Numbered from the stretch's first letter, positions 44,050 through 57,006 are shown. The stretch: 64,000 nt of DNA from Tenodera sinensis (GCA_030765045.1 CM060966.1:58579284-58643283); one strand, 5' to 3'. The notes: generated by a model not told the origin, from the letters alone. Translations and numbers: made by a program.

Positions 44050-44712
44050 ATGTCAAATGTTAACACACAGAAAGTTGTGAATCTCAAATACAAATCCAGT
44101 TTTCAACAGGCTTATGCTGTTACAGCCTTAAATTGTGCATATTGTAATTCTTCACATGCCTTATCAAAATGTAAGGTATTTGTTCAGGATCCTGTATTAG
44201 AACACAGAGCTTTTGTTAAGGATGCCAACCTGTGTTTTAACTGCTTACGATCTGGTCATATAGTCAGAAATTGCAAATCATCGAATTGTCGCACCTGTGA
44301 TAAAAGGTACCACACTTTAGTATATCTTGATGCTTCCAAACAGCAATACAGTTCCAGCAACAATGAAGGTTATTCAAGTCATGATCCCTTGCACACAGAT
44401 AATGGTGTAAATAGCTACTATGCATTGAAATTTGAACCTCGTAAACACATTTTTTTGTCTACAGCAATGATTAAGGTTAAAAATGACAAGGGTATTTGGC
44501 AGAAGTGTAGAGCTTTGCTAGATACTGGTTCTCAGTCATGTTTCATATCAGATGCCTGCGCTCAGAGGTTAAGACTTAGACGACATCATGATCCTAAACC
44601 TGTTCAAGGAATTGGCAATACAGTTTCAGAAACCAAACATGGAATTTGTATCAAAATTGGATCATTTGTAACTGACTTTGTTATGTCAGTAGATTGCTTA
44701 ATTTTACCCTAG
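44050..44712 (+). pseudogene. BEL Gag zinc knuckles and aspartic protease
   Basis: The frame encodes CAYCNSSHALSKC and CFNCLRSGHIVRNCKSSNC (two CCHC-type knuckles), then CRTCDKRYHTLVY. The protease follows with CRALLDTGSQSCFISD (intact DTGS) and VQGIGN. The stop at 44710-44712 interrupts the polyprotein before RT. Confidence 0.88.
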
Positions 44713-44740
44713 ATGACAGAAAATCTGCCTGCAGAGAAAA

Positions 44741-46467
44741 TTGACTGCAGTAATTGGAAATTACCTAGGAATATTTCATTTGCTGATCCTAAATTTCATG
44801 AGCCTGGAAAGGTTGGGAGCAGAAGCCTCTTCATATATTCAGCGCCAAGGTAAATTACATCGTGATAATAATCATCCTATTTTAATGGTAACAGAGTTTG
44901 GTAGGGTACTTGCAGGAAAATATTCAGACTGTGGAAGATCCTGTAATATTCCACAGCGGCTAGTAGTATCATGTTTCGCTATGACTGAAGTCAGTATACA
45001 GCACCAATTGCAGAAATTCTGGGAGATTGAGGAGTTGAATCGCACTCCAAAAACAATAGATGATAAAGCATGCAAGGCTCATTTCACTCAGAATACAACA
45101 AGAGATTCGTCAGGAAGATTTGTGGTTCGACTTCCATTTAAAGAAGATCCTAAGAAGTTAGATGAGTCTAAGATAATGGCCACAAGAAGATTACATCAGG
45201 TAGAAAGAAAACTAATCAAGAACCAAACATTGAAGGAAGATTATGTACACTTTTTACAAGAATATGAAACACTGGGTCACATGCAAGTGGCAAGGCCCTC
45301 TGCAACACTTTGTTATTATATGCCTCATCATGCATTACTTAAGACAGACAGCTCAACTACGAAGAAAAGAGTAGTTTTTGACTGTTCTGCAGCTTCCAAG
45401 AATGGAATTTCATTGAATGATTTATTGTATGTTGGTCCTACTATTCAACAGGACATTTGTTCTATCATCCTAAAATTTAGGACACATGAAGTAGCATTTA
45501 CTGCTGATGTTGCCAAAATGTATAGACAAATTTGGTTACATCCAGATGATCAAGTAAATCAAAGAATACTGTGGAGAAGCGACCCTACAGCTCCAAGACA
45601 AGAGTATCAGCTGAAGACTGTAACATATAGCATGGCTTGTTCTCCATTTCTAGCTATTCGTTGCCTGCAGCAATTAGCTCATGATGAAGCACATAAGGTT
45701 CCAAAGGCTGCTGCAATTGCATTGAATGATTTTTATGTTGATGATTGTATTTCAGGATGAGCAACCTTACATGTGGCACAAAAACTTTAGGGAATTGGTA
45801 ACCATGTTATCAAAGGATGGATTTTTGTTGCATAAGTGGTCCAGCAATTATTCTGAGTTTTTAACTAACATCACACCAGACCAGTGTTGCCAATTTAGTT
45901 GTTTTTAAACTAAAACTGGTTTTTTTGGGAAGATGTTTAGCTGGCAAAATTTATAAATTTAACATTGCTAGTATAGAGATTTAGTTGTTTGATAAACTGC
46001 ATTTAGTTGGAGAGAAGTATTTTTAACATCGACAACAAAGACATTTAGCGGATTTCTTATTTTTGTCTGGTTGTTTTTCTTGATTCTCTATTGGCAACAC
46101 TGCACCAGACCAAAGAGAAACCAGTTTACCATTACAGGTTGAGAAAAATGGAGTGATAACACTTGGACTACTATGGCATTCTACTGAGGACAAGTTTCAG
46201 ATTGCAAGAAGTCTTAAAATTAACTATTACACACAAGCATTTACAAAAATAGTAGTATTGTCAATAGTTTCTGCTATATTTAATCCCTTAGGCCTCATAA
46301 GCCCTATTGTTATTATATGCAAGATGTTTCTACAGAGGTTATGGCAAAAGAGATTAATGTGGGACCAACCCATATCAGAGGAATTGGCTACAGATTGGAA
46401 GAAGCTCTGCAACCAACTTCATCTGATTGATAAACATTCGCATAGATCGCAAAGTAGTTGGTTTTGA
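44741..46467 (+). pseudogene. BEL reverse transcriptase and connection
   Basis: Blocks in order: RFVVRLPFKEDPKKL, HHALLKTDSSTTKKRVVFDC (RT start), VAFTADVAKMYRQIWLHP (motif A), SMACSPFLAIRCL (motif B) and NDFYVDDCISG (catalytic YVDD, about 45727-45759). A frameshift to 45726-45881 follows. The MITE at 45882-46102 interrupts, after which VVLSIVSAIFNPLGLISPIV (46250 on) marks the connection region. Stops at 45758, 46465. Confidence 0.9.
45882..46102. mobile_element. hAT-type MITE in BEL pol
   Basis: 221 bp with perfect 12-bp terminal inverted repeats CAGTGTTGCCAA / TTGGCAACACTG and the 8-bp duplication CACCAGAC on both sides (45874-45881 and 46103-46110). No coding capacity. The terminal sequence differs from hAT-1 and hAT-2, so another hAT transposase mobilised it. 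Confidence 0.95.
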
Positions 46468-46469
46468 TT

Positions 46470-46535
46470 CTGAAGGCAATATAGAGTAACATGGTTTTTG
46501 CAATGCTTCAGAAAAGGCATATGAGGAATGCATAT
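46470..46535 (+). pseudogene. BEL RNase H, 5' part
   Basis: GFCNASEKAYEECI matches the BEL RNase H start (usual form GFCDASEKAYGACIY). The frame is cut at the ATAT target of gypsy-2 and resumes at 57841. Confidence 0.8.
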
Positions 46536-47406
46536 TGTAGCGATATCTCCGCCTAACAATGGGTGTCAGAACTTTAATCCTGTCATAATTAAGGAAATAG
46601 TTTATTAGTTATCCATGTCTTTTGTAGTAATTTCTTTGAAAGTTATATAAAACAAAAGTCCTTGTAGAATTATATTTATGTTATAAGTTTCATAAAGGTT
46701 AATAAATAAACATAGGCACAGTTACGCAGGGAAATCTGCAAGTTTCCCGCCAAGAAAACAAAATAATTGATGCGGCCGTTGATACAATTTTGGTGTGAGG
46801 CAATAAAACGTTGGCATTATATTATTGTTGTTGCCTTCCTAAAGTACCGCGAGTCTCTTAACGAACTCGTGAACCGTTGCTAAAATTTAAATGTTTAAAT
46901 AGAAAACAAATGAACATCAAAGCCCAATAAGCATAGCCAATCAGGGGAAAAGCGTGGGTGAGAAAGAGGACAGTTCAGTGCTACCAGGTGTAAGGGCAGG
47001 TTGTGTCTGCGGGTCGCGGGATAGACGCTTCGTTATTAGGAAGTGTTTTGTCAAGTGCCACTGAGTCATTACACGTCCAGTGATTGTATATTATTTATAT
47101 AGATATTGGGATTAATTCGGCACAGCAGGAGATCATAATTTAGTTAACGGGTGGAAGATAGAACTTGCAGAGTTTCCTGTAACCCGAAGTGCCCATAGGG
47201 GAAGTGCATCTTATGTTTTTCTTCCGAGCAACCCCGTATAAAAACACATTCCTTCTCATCACCGCCCAACACACCGTTCCTCTCCCAAAGACCAACATCT
47301 CTCGTCGAGGCTGACCCTGAGAAATTGGCGCCTCCTCAGCTGCATCGACGAGACAACGACTTCAAGCGAAGAGGTCGACCAGAAAAGGGGCGGTGAATAC
47401 GCTGCA
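46536..47406 (+). repeat. Gypsy-2 5' LTR
   Basis: TGTAGCG...CGCTGCA, 871 bp. TATA box GTATAAAAAC at about 47236-47245. About 26 differences from the 3' LTR by eye (roughly 3%). Confidence 0.94.
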
Positions 47407-47410
47407 TACA

Positions 47411-47431
47411 TGGCGCCGCCAACGTGTGGCC
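47411..47431 (+). promoter_or_regulatory. Primer-binding site of gypsy-2
   Basis: TGGCGCCGCCAACGTGTGGC begins four bases after the 5' LTR. It resembles the gypsy-1 site and the widespread TGGCGCCCAACGTGGGGC type. tRNA not identified. Confidence 0.65.
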
Positions 47432-47613
47432 GATAATGCTCCAGATGTACGACGAAGAGGACCTCGACAACGAGAAACCACAACCCAGGAACGCGATACC
47501 CACAGGAGGTGCATGATTCGAAGCCGAGACTACAGGGACCTCAACGACGGTGACGGTAATCATTACCGCAATAGAAAGTAAGACAGTGCAGAATTCATAA
47601 GTGTGCATGTTTA

Positions 47614-48609
47614 ATGTTTTTGAGGAGTGGAAAATATCTGCCTAATCTCGCCAGCATGCAAGACCAAGATAATTACACCATGGACAGCACAGAAAATAAC
47701 GGTTGTGTCAGTGGCGAGGGCAACAATCTTTCTGCTACAGGGTCACCCGTTAGCCAGCTTATCCATTGTTCGGGGGTTGCCAGGAATCTGTTCACAGCGG
47801 GCAGACCACCTTCCCCAGTGGAAACCTTTGATTTTAACTCTCTACTAGAAAGATTTGGTCGCTTACTAGACGAAAATAGTAGAAATTTAGAAAGTAAACT
47901 GGGGGAAAATTGGATAGGAAACTCAAGGAACAGAGCAAATGTTCACAAACTAAAGTTAATGAGTCTCTTGAATTAAAATTGTCCAGAGTAACGGAGGAAC
48001 TTGAAAAGAAAATGTCCACGCAAACCCAGGAAATTAGGGAACTATTGATAAATAGCAACAGGGAATTACAACAGGGCTTAGACAATGTTACTCTTGAGGT
48101 GGAAAAGACGAAACAGATTGTGATAGGGCCAACAAAGGAACGGAACAAAGATTATTAGGGATAATCCAAGACAACAAAGAAAGTCTGTTAGGAGTACAAA
48201 CACAGCTAAGCAGTGCTATGGAGGGAGAAATATCCTCAATTAATAAAGAAATTGAAGGCGTGAAAACACTCGCGTTATCTATAAGCATTCAAAATGCCAG
48301 CACTAACAGTCGCTTGGAGGGAATTGAAAAAACAAATGAGGGTTTCGAAAAAGAAATAAGATTACAAAAAGAGTCTGTTAATAACACCATTAGCAATGTG
48401 AGCGGTAATAACACCCCTAACGAAAATGTTTCTATCCAACATGCCTCTCAACATCCCAACGCCACTGATAGTGCTAGCACGAGTAGAGGATGTAGCTTAA
48501 ACCACGATGTTAGGTTAAGTGCATGCAACAACAGCACCCAAAATTGTAGTAGTACCAATAGTATTGGAGGTAGTGTTAACCCAGTGTGTAACATTGATTG
48601 TAGCATTAA

Positions 48610-48660
<51 letters not shown>

Positions 48661-49654
48661 CGGAACTCACCAGTCCTTGTTAAATGAACTAAGTGCACCA
48701 ATTTTTCAAGGCACCAAAGATGACTGTCCTCTATCCTTTATTCGTGAGCTGAACGAATATTTTCACCTTAAGCGGGTTCCAGAGGCATTGAAAATGCTGA
48801 TAGCGAAACAACAGCTGCGCGGAAGGGCCTCTGAGTGGTCCAAGATTGTTTTCGATTGCAGTTCTAACTACATCACTTTCAAACAGGCGTTTCTCGCGCA
48901 CTATTGGGGAGTACACTGGCAAACCTCCATACGACAGGAGATTTTGGCGGGAAAATATGATCCTTTAGATGGTTTATATATGCAGGATCATTTCCTCAAA
49001 ATAGTTAACCAAAGCCGACTTTTAGAGCCCGAGATCTCACCCCGGTACCTAATCCAAATCATTACGGGTCACTTCCCTCCACAGACTCGTAACTTCATCC
49101 GAGTAGCGGGAGTAAACACCTACCCACAATTTATGGAGCTCCTAGCTTCCCTTGAGAGTTACCCTTCCGTACCCGAACAAGTGAACCAAGGATCCCCAAC
49201 CCATCATAGGAACCGCAGGGAACATAGGGACAGGCCTCCAGGTGACTTTTATTTAGGGCAGGGGGCAGGAAGTTCATCACCTTGTGACCGCGCCAGGAAT
49301 CGGTACCAGGAGCACGTACCCCATTTTCCCGAATCCGACAGGTATCACCGGCAAGGGGGGAGTCCACCACCTCTCCGAGGAAGGCAGAACTTTCACCCAC
49401 GTTTCCGAGGTGATCGACAACCACAAATCCAATATGCGAATTTTCAGCGGAGCCCGAACCGAGGACCTCCACACAACCGTGGTAAAGGATTCTACAACAG
49501 CGGAATGGGTCCACGATTTCAAAGAACCGCTGACGTGACAGGTCAAACCCAGGACTTCTACAGCCATCCAGGACCAACTGTTACTCACCCTCCTAGCGGC
49601 GAAGACGTAACAAATGATGTTACTGCAATAATGACGTCCCCAGCGGAAAACTAA
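47614..49654 (+). pseudogene. Gypsy-2 Gag
   Basis: An N-terminal region (47614-47976; FDFNSLLERFGRLLDEN), a coiled coil continuing in two further frames (47910-48158 and 48167 on), then an uninterrupted 478-codon frame, 48218-49654. The capsid-like region (48660-49170) has FIRELNEYFHLKRVPEALKM, LAGKYDPLDGLYMQ and ITGHFPPQTRNF, matching gypsy-1 Gag. The C-terminus is rich in Arg/Pro/Gly, likely RNA-binding, without a CCHC knuckle. Two frameshifts break the N-terminal coiled coil, but the capsid part is intact. Confidence 0.85.
48612..48658. repeat. (CT)n tract inside gypsy-2 gag
   Basis: About 23 CT units coding for alternating Ser-Leu. The reading frame remains open through it. Confidence 0.95.
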
Positions 49655-50192
49655 CTCGGGATTTCTTTATGACTCGACAGGAATTCACTGGCAGTCACAC
49701 AAAGGATTTTCGTGTTTTCACTCCAACGACACAAAAATTAATAAGTGAACAAATAATTAGGATAAATAATTAAAATAAGTAGATAATATTAATAATAGTA
49801 AACCGCAAGCAACCCTTACCTCAGGATAATGATGATCCGTCAGAGAGCTAAACAAAATGGAGGATCGTGTAATGCACGCAAGCCCCAATATGAGTATTAG
49901 GTGCAATTGTAATTAGTTTTAATTAAACCTCTGTATTTGTTAACAGTTAATCTTGAATTTGTTATGTGTTAAAAAAAAAGGAAGAAGAATACTTACCCTA
50001 AACATATCCAAATGAACAAAGTGAAATCACAAGGAAAGGACAAAGTTTTCATGTGTGATGAAGTTTAAAAAGTTAATATAACTTCAAGGTAATATTTTGG
50101 TATTTTATTGTTAACCCAGATGGTACATTGTTATCTATGTGATTGTAGTTGAACGAGATACAAGACAAAATATGCATTTACATAAATTAACT
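49655..50192. other. Gypsy-2 non-coding interior
   Basis: Position expected for protease/RT, but only AT-rich non-coding sequence is seen. Confidence 0.6.
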
Positions 50193-50324
50193 GAAATGAA
50201 TGAAGAACACTTGAAGACCTGTGAAGCATTAAGATCAGAAGAAACTACAGTTCAAAAGTATTGGAAAGCACGAATGCTAATGGCTTCATTGCCAGATGCA
50301 AGGCACTAGAAAACAACAACAACA
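50193..50324 (+). mobile_element. 132-bp LINE 3' end in gypsy-2
   Basis: Nearly identical to the end of the LINE at 30715-32575 (EDHLKTCEALRSEETT ... YWKARMLMAS, stop, AAC tail) and flanked by the 13-bp duplication ACATAAATTAACT (50180-50192 and 50325-50337). Confidence 0.93.
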
Positions 50325-50919
50325 ACATAAATTAACTAGGTAGGAAAGATAGTTGACAAACATCCACCAGACATTATACATTTTGAGAACATTCAGGGTC
50401 AACAGCCTGATCAGCAGGTTCGGAGTTTAAAAGAAGAAGAAGAAAAAAAAAAGTTGTAACCCTTTCTTTCAGAGCAGGTAGTGACAATGAATATGTCAAA
50501 CTGAAATGCCTCTCTTCACCCAGGCGTAAACTGCCGTAAATATTCAGGGATGAGCGAGCAATGTGTCAGAACAACCCATAAGGGCGTCAAAACTCTCACA
50601 CGCAGTTAAAAAAAATGTATATGTATGATTGTGTTAAAATTACTTGAACTCTGTTATCCTAGTTTAGGGGTGCTGCTGTTGATTTGATTGTCATAGTTAA
50701 TTATTGTTATTTGTTAAGTATTACTGTGCATTTTATAACGTTTATGTAAACTACCTTGATATCACTTTCATGTATGTCTCCTTTGGTAATTAATTCTTGT
50801 TCACCATATTTCATAACATTGTGTATATGCAACCTGCATCTCTTGTAACCAACCACTTCGTTTTAGGGCAGTATTTTGTGAAACAAAACCGTTTTGGAAC
50901 AAATACGATTTTCTCTCAC

Positions 50920-50930
50920 AAAAGGGGGCA
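50920..50930 (+). promoter_or_regulatory. Polypurine tract of gypsy-2
   Basis: AAAAGGGGGCA lies three bases before the 3' LTR. Confidence 0.75.
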
Positions 50931-50933
50931 TTT

Positions 50934-51042
50934 TGTAGCGATATCTCCGCCTAACAATGGGTGTCAGAACTTTAATCCTGTCATAATTAAGGAAATAGTT
51001 TATTAATTATCCATGTTTTTTGTAGTAATTTCTTTGAAAGTT
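50934..51042 (+). repeat. Gypsy-2 3' LTR, first part
   Basis: 109 bp, matching 46536-46644 with two differences. It ends in TTGAAAGTT, the first copy of the LINE target duplication. The LTR continues at 57079. Confidence 0.94.
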
Positions 51043-51674
51043 CCCCTCCGAAGGAGTGTCGCCTTGCCGTGGCGGAGGGGTTCAGTACCCGATCCAGAAT
51101 GCCTACCAAGTATCTTTGTGACCACTGGTAGGCAAGAGGTGAGGGGAAGCAAAGAACATTCCAAACGGGTAGATGAGGCTCGTTAGTCTTGGTCGACGAC
51201 TCATCTAGGAGAAGAGGACTCCGAAATCAAACTCCCCCAGGGGCTCTTACTACGGTAGGTACGGGTTTGGCGTACCCGGGGCCCCAAGCCATACTCTCGA
51301 TTGGGTTCCTCCAAGAGGTGAGAGAGCACATGCCAAACGCCCAATCAACTTTGGTCCACTTTTGTGTTTGACCTCCCTCCTGATACCTCCCTGTACACAG
51401 TCTGATGGATAACCTACGCGCGGGTTGTAGGAGGATGGGGTGACGCAAGGGGTGACTGGGTAATCGCGTAAGTCCCAGCCCCTGGTTATCATGTAGGATC
51501 TGTGTGCGTATCCGCTGATAAAGGTCAGTCCCGGGGAGGGGCCATGGCATGAGCTGATGCACCCCTGAAGGCGATTGGGTCCCTCTGTCTATACATTGGG
51601 AGGTGAGACCCTAGCGTGAGCAAGATCCAGGCCAGGACTCTCACCTAAGCCGGGGTGGCGCCCAGGATGTGAGC

Positions 51675-53135
51675 ATGCCATCGGAGACATTTGCAATGGT
51701 GGAGGATATCATCGCCATGAGTTCTTTTAAAACTCAAAAAACAAAACATGCCAAAGTCAGTAAAAAGGAAGTAGCAGAGTTGAGTGGTCCTCGCTACTTA
51801 GTGATAACAAGAACAGAGGAAGGTAAAACATTCAGATCGGTGAATCCTTTCGTGATACAGAAGGGTCTCGATAAGATAGCTGGCCCAGTGAAGAACTGCA
51901 CAAGATCGCGAAACGGCACGCTGCTTGTTGAATCTATTTCAGCAGCACAGGCAGCTACTATTGTAAAAGCCAACATGTTAGCCAGCTATCCGGTGCGTGT
52001 AGAGATGCACAAAACGTTGAACTCCTCTCGCGGCGTTGTGGACACACGCGCATTGGACGATATGTCCAATGATGAAATTAAGGAGAACCTCGCAGATCAA
52101 GGTGTAATATCTGTTTATCGGGTTCAGAGAAAAGATGGAGGCGAATATCTGCCTACCCGTACCCTTTTCCTTACCTTTAATCGGGTAGATCTCCCACAAA
52201 GGATAAAGGCTGGGTACGAGGCCATTGAAGTAAGACCTTACATTCCGAGCCCGCTTAGATGTTACAAATTCCAGCGCTTTGGTCATACAAGTGACACGTG
52301 CAGTGGTAGAGCTACCTGCGTAAACTGTGGAGGCATCGCCCATGACGATGACTGTACCTCACCTCCCAGTTGTATTAACTGCAGGGGAGAACATCCAGCA
52401 AACTCCCGAGAATGTCCGCGCTATATGGAGGAAAGAGCTATCCAGGAGATCCGGGTTAGAGAGAAGGTGTCCTTCTCAGAAGCCCGAAAGCTCTTACGTT
52501 TGCGCCAGCCCACTATCCCGAACTCCGGTACCTATAGCTCGGTTGCAGCTAAAGCAGTACCATGTCGGGAAATCACAACTCAAACTAGCGATATAAATGG
52601 GGCAACAATCTCAGACAAAATTCTTGTAGCTAGGTCACATCCAAAGCCTCAGACATCACCTAAGTCCGCCAGAGCATCTACAAGCACCGCAGTTCAATCC
52701 AGCAGATCAGGAAGGTCACCAACAAAGAAGCCGACCTCGACAAGTAGACCGATTGTATAGGATGCGTCACCGATGAAGTTTAAGACCGAGTATAAAAGAT
52801 CCGATTTCCTCAAGGCAAGCAAGGTTTCTCCCAAGCCATCAAAGGGAAAGAAAAAGCCATCTCCTAGGAGATCCTCTTCAGAGGGATCCTCTGGTATGGC
52901 TACAGACCGGCGAATGTCATCTTCGCCGGTCTCCGTGTCAAATCGGTTCGAAGCTCTCGAACCGAAATTCTCTATGGGAACACGGACGTCCTCGACAGAG
53001 GACATGGAACTAGAATCTGTCCACACTGGGAGAACCCCAGTGGAAAAGAGGCGCGAAAAAGCGTCCGATAAAAATGTAAGCCCAAGAGAGAAGAAAAGGG
53101 CGAAATTAATTCGACAACCGCCTATTCCAAAGTAA
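51675..53135 (+). pseudogene. LINE ORF1, Gag-like CCHC protein with one stop
   Basis: From ATG 51675 the frame stays open except for TAG at 52758-52760, then continues in the same frame to 53135. Three knuckle-like units are seen: CYKFQRFGHTSDTC (second Cys replaced by Phe), CVNCGGIAHDDDC and CINCRGEHPANSREC (52258-52410). A region VRPYIPSPLRCYKFQRFGH is typical of LINE ORF1. It would bind element RNA. The C-terminus is Ser/Lys/Arg-rich. Confidence 0.87.
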
Positions 53136-53178
53136 TGAAGAGTTACCTTGGAACTATCTGTCCCATACACAATGCAAT

Positions 53179-56100
53179 ATGGCTATCCTACAATGGAGCA
53201 TACGTGGAATTCGAACTCAACGGCCAGAACTTGAGCTTTTGCTCAAAGAATACGAACCTCTGGTTGCATGTTTGCAAGAGACTAAGCTGCGTCCTCATGA
53301 CGCTTTCCATCTAAGGCGATACACCCCAATACGGTGTGATGTTACACCAGAAGAGGGTGTACCGGCACATGGCGGCGCTATGATGCTTGTTAGAGATGAC
53401 GTGTATATGCAAGCTCTACCATTGCACTCTGATATACAATCAGTTGCTGTATGGATTAAACTGCCAAACATACATTTCACCATCTGTAATATTTATTTGC
53501 CTCCGTCCCATGACTTCTCGCACATTGATTTAGAAGATCTAGTTTCCCAGTTGCCAACACCGTTTCTGTTGGTGGGAGACTTCAATGCGCAACACCCACT
53601 TTGGGGTTCAAGTCGCGCTTGTGCGAGAGGTACGATCATTGCCGATTTCCTCGACAGTCACAACCTAGCTCTCCTCAACACTGGAGAGTCTACATTCATT
53701 TCTGACTCTCACAGCACCTTCTCACACCTCGATCTTGCAGTTTGTTCACCTCAGTTGGCAGTCTCCTTACAATGGAATGTCATCTCTAGTGACCACTTCC
53801 CATGTCTTATTAGTCTCTTGACACAACATACATTTCCCACACGTATGCCCAGATGGCGTTTGGACCATGCCAACTGGAACCTTTACACCCAGTTGGCTGT
53901 CTTTACCTACAACGAGCATGACTCAGTGAATAATTTGGCGCAGCATCTCACGGAGACGATTCTCTATGCTGCTGAACAATCGATTCCGCGGTCGACTGCA
54001 CACCCCCGTCGATTTCCCGTCCCCTGGTGGACGGAAGAATGTCGGAATGCCATTCGTGCTTGAAGGCGTGCACTCAGGGATTTCCAACGTCGCCCTACTT
54101 TGGAAAACCTAATCGAATACAAGAAAATGCGCGCTAGGTCCAGACAAGTCATTAAGGATAGCAAAAAGTCATCATGGAGCAAATTTGCAGCTTCATTTAA
54201 CCGACACACACCTTCCTCGGTTGTGTGGGATAGATTAAGGCGTGTTGCAGTTAAAACGACCCAAATACCAATAGAGGGACTAAAAACAGCCACAGGAGCT
54301 GTTGTTGATTCATTTGAAGTGGCCAATATCTTTGGCAGTGCTTTCGTACAAGTCTAGCTCGGAAAACTACTCCCCTGAGTTCCTTCCAATTAAAACTCAG
54401 GTGGAATCTCAAGGCTTCTCGTTTCGTTCTAGAAACGTAGAAGATTACAATCACCTTTTCACCATGGGAGAGCTGGAGTATTCCCTGAAATCTTCGCGAT
54501 GTTCAGCACCAGGACCGGACGATATTCATGTACAAATGCTACAACAGCTCTCTTCTGAAGGTAAGGCATTCCTGCTCGAGGTCTATAATCGTGTTTGGGT
54601 TGACAGTATACTCCCAGAAAATTGGCGGGAGGCCACCGTTATTCCCATCTTGAAGGCTGGAAAGGACCGTCATCTTCCCTACAGCTATCGTCCTATTTCC
54701 CTCACCAGTTGCGTCTGCAAGGTGATGGAACGCATGATCAATGGACGATTGGTATGGTGGTTAGAAAGTCGTAACCTACTGACTAACATCCAGTGTGGTT
54801 TCCGACGACGCCGTTCAACTGTTGACCATCTTGTGTCAATATCGACACAGATAATGGACGGCTTTATGAAGAACTGTCAAACCGTTGGCATATTTTTCGA
54901 TCTTGAGAAGGCTTATGATACGTGCTGGCGAGCAGGGATTCTACGTTCCCTGTATGCCTGGAACATACGTGGACGCCTACCACTTTTCATTCAGGAGTTT
55001 ATGAAGGACCGCTTTTTCCGAGTAAGGGTCGGCTCGGTTTTTTCTAATTCTTTTGTTCAGGAGGAGGGAGTACCTCAGGGTTTGGTGCTAAGTGTCACGC
55101 TCTTTGCTATAGCAATTAACTCCATCTGGAAATGTGTTCCACCTGGAGTTTCGTCATGCCTATTCGTAGACGACTTCGCTGTCTATTGCACTTCTCAGCG
55201 CACGGCGTTGTTACAACGGCGCCTGCAGCAATGTTTGGACAACCTTAGAGAATGGAGCGTGAAAAACGGCTTCCGTTTCTCAACTGAGAAGTCAATCTGC
55301 GTTAATTTCTGGCGCCGTAGGAGACGATTACCACCTTCGGTCCGGTTTGGTCCAGATTCACTTCCCTTCGCAGAAGAGACGCGCTTCCTGGGTTTGATCT
55401 TGGACAGGAAGCAGAGTTGGTCGTCGCATATTGCACAGCTAAAAGCGAGATGTGACCGTTCCCTAAATATTATGCGAGTACTGAATGGCAAATCGTGGGG
55501 AGCGGATCGGACAATTTTGTTGCGAATATATCGGGCATTGGTCCGATCCAAACTAGACTATGGGTGTATTGTTTATTCCTCAGCACGACCAACTCTGCTG
55601 AGAAGATTAGACGTCGTCCACAATAGGGGCATCCGCATTGCAACAGGAGCTTTTCCAACAAGCCCAGTGGTGAGTCCTCAGAACCTCCTCTGCAATACCG
55701 GCGTGAGACTCACTTGGCAAATTATGGTTGTGCGCTTAGGTTTATGCCAAAGCACCCAACGTTCGCTTCTTTTTTCACCACTACGCTAAGAGAACGATAT
55801 AGAAATAGCACCCTTAGTCCTAAGCCTGCGGGGTTCCGTTTCCAAGAGCTCCTAGTGAAGCTTGGAGTGGAACTGCCTATGATGTTCGCCAAGGGCGAGA
55901 GGCTTTACCCCCCTTGGCTATCTGGTACGCCCCATGTAGATCTTGGGATGACCGTACACCAGAAGTCCACGATGCCCATTTCAAGTATCCGCACGTGTTT
56001 CTTAGAATTTTTGTCAGGCTACACTGATCGTTGATATATTTACACCGATGGATTAAAGAGCACCAACGGTGTTGGGTGTACTTATGTTTATGGAACCGAA

Positions 56101-56844
56101 CCATATACATTGGGTTTTCCAAATAGCACTTTCATTTTTACTGCAGAGCTTTATGCTATTTATCGAGCCGTTTTGTATGTTCGCCGTCGTAAATTAGGTG
56201 ACTGCTTGATTTTGAGCGATTCCCTTAGTGCACTGCAGAGCCTTTGTCAGTTGTACAATCGCCACCCTATTGTACAACGTATCCAGGATGCCCTCCATGT
56301 TTTACACGCTTCTGGTGTTGACGTGGCGTGTGCATGGATTCCTGGTCACGTAGGTTTGCCGGGGAATGAAATGGCAGATTTAGCAGCAAAGACGGCAACT
56401 ACAGAACCTAGTAGGTATTACCATCTCACGTGTTACTTCGGAAGACTTCAGGCTTGAAGTGCGGAGAGCGGTGCTGTCGTCCTGGCACGACGAGTGGTCA
56501 GCTCTCCGCGGTAATAAGCTTAGAGAAGTGAAAGAACTTCCGATAAACTGGGTAACTTACTGTCGCACATCTCGTCGCGAGGAGGTTAGTTGGCTCGATT
56601 AAGAATAGGGCACTGCAATTTTTCGCATGGTTACCTATTTAAAAGGGACCCTGCGCCTCTATGTCCGCTGTGTGACAACCTTTTGTCGGTTCGCCACGTG
56701 CTGCTAGAGTGTTGCTCTCTAGCGCACCTTCGGGATTCTCTGCAGCTGCCTGCCAGACTTGCAGAGGTCCTAGCGGACAACAAAACAGCGGTTGATAGAG
56801 TTTTTAATTTTTTAGCGGAGTGCAATATCAATTTGAGGATTTAA
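53179..56844 (+). pseudogene. LINE ORF2: endonuclease, RT, RNase H, zinc knuckle
   Basis: Endonuclease 53179-53820: LQWSIRGIRTQRPEL, CLQETKL, CNIYLPPSHD, LLVGDFNAQHPLWG and SSDHFPCLI. A TGA at 54061 and a frameshift near 54350 follow. RT 54302-55789: SAPGPDDIHVQML, YRPISLTSCVCKVMERM, IFFDLEKAYDTCWRAG, EGVPQGLVLS and CLFVDDFAVYC (catalytic Asp pair kept). RNase H after another frameshift (56035-56457): YIYTDGLKSTNGVG, LILSDSLSALQ and IPGHVGLPGNEMADLAA. C-terminal knuckle CPLCDNLLSVRHVLLEC (56660-56712). RT followed by RNase H and this knuckle fits the I/Jockey group. Confidence 0.9.
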
Positions 56845-57006
56845 ATTTTTTTTTTTTTTTAATTATCTGTTTCTGCTTTTGGACGTATTTATCACCTTGT
56901 TTCATATCTGGCTATTGCCACTGGCTTTTGCCTTTGTAAACTTTTCTTGTTGCTAGTATTTTTATTTTTTGAGTGAAATTTATATCTGGCTATTGCCATG
57001 AATCTT

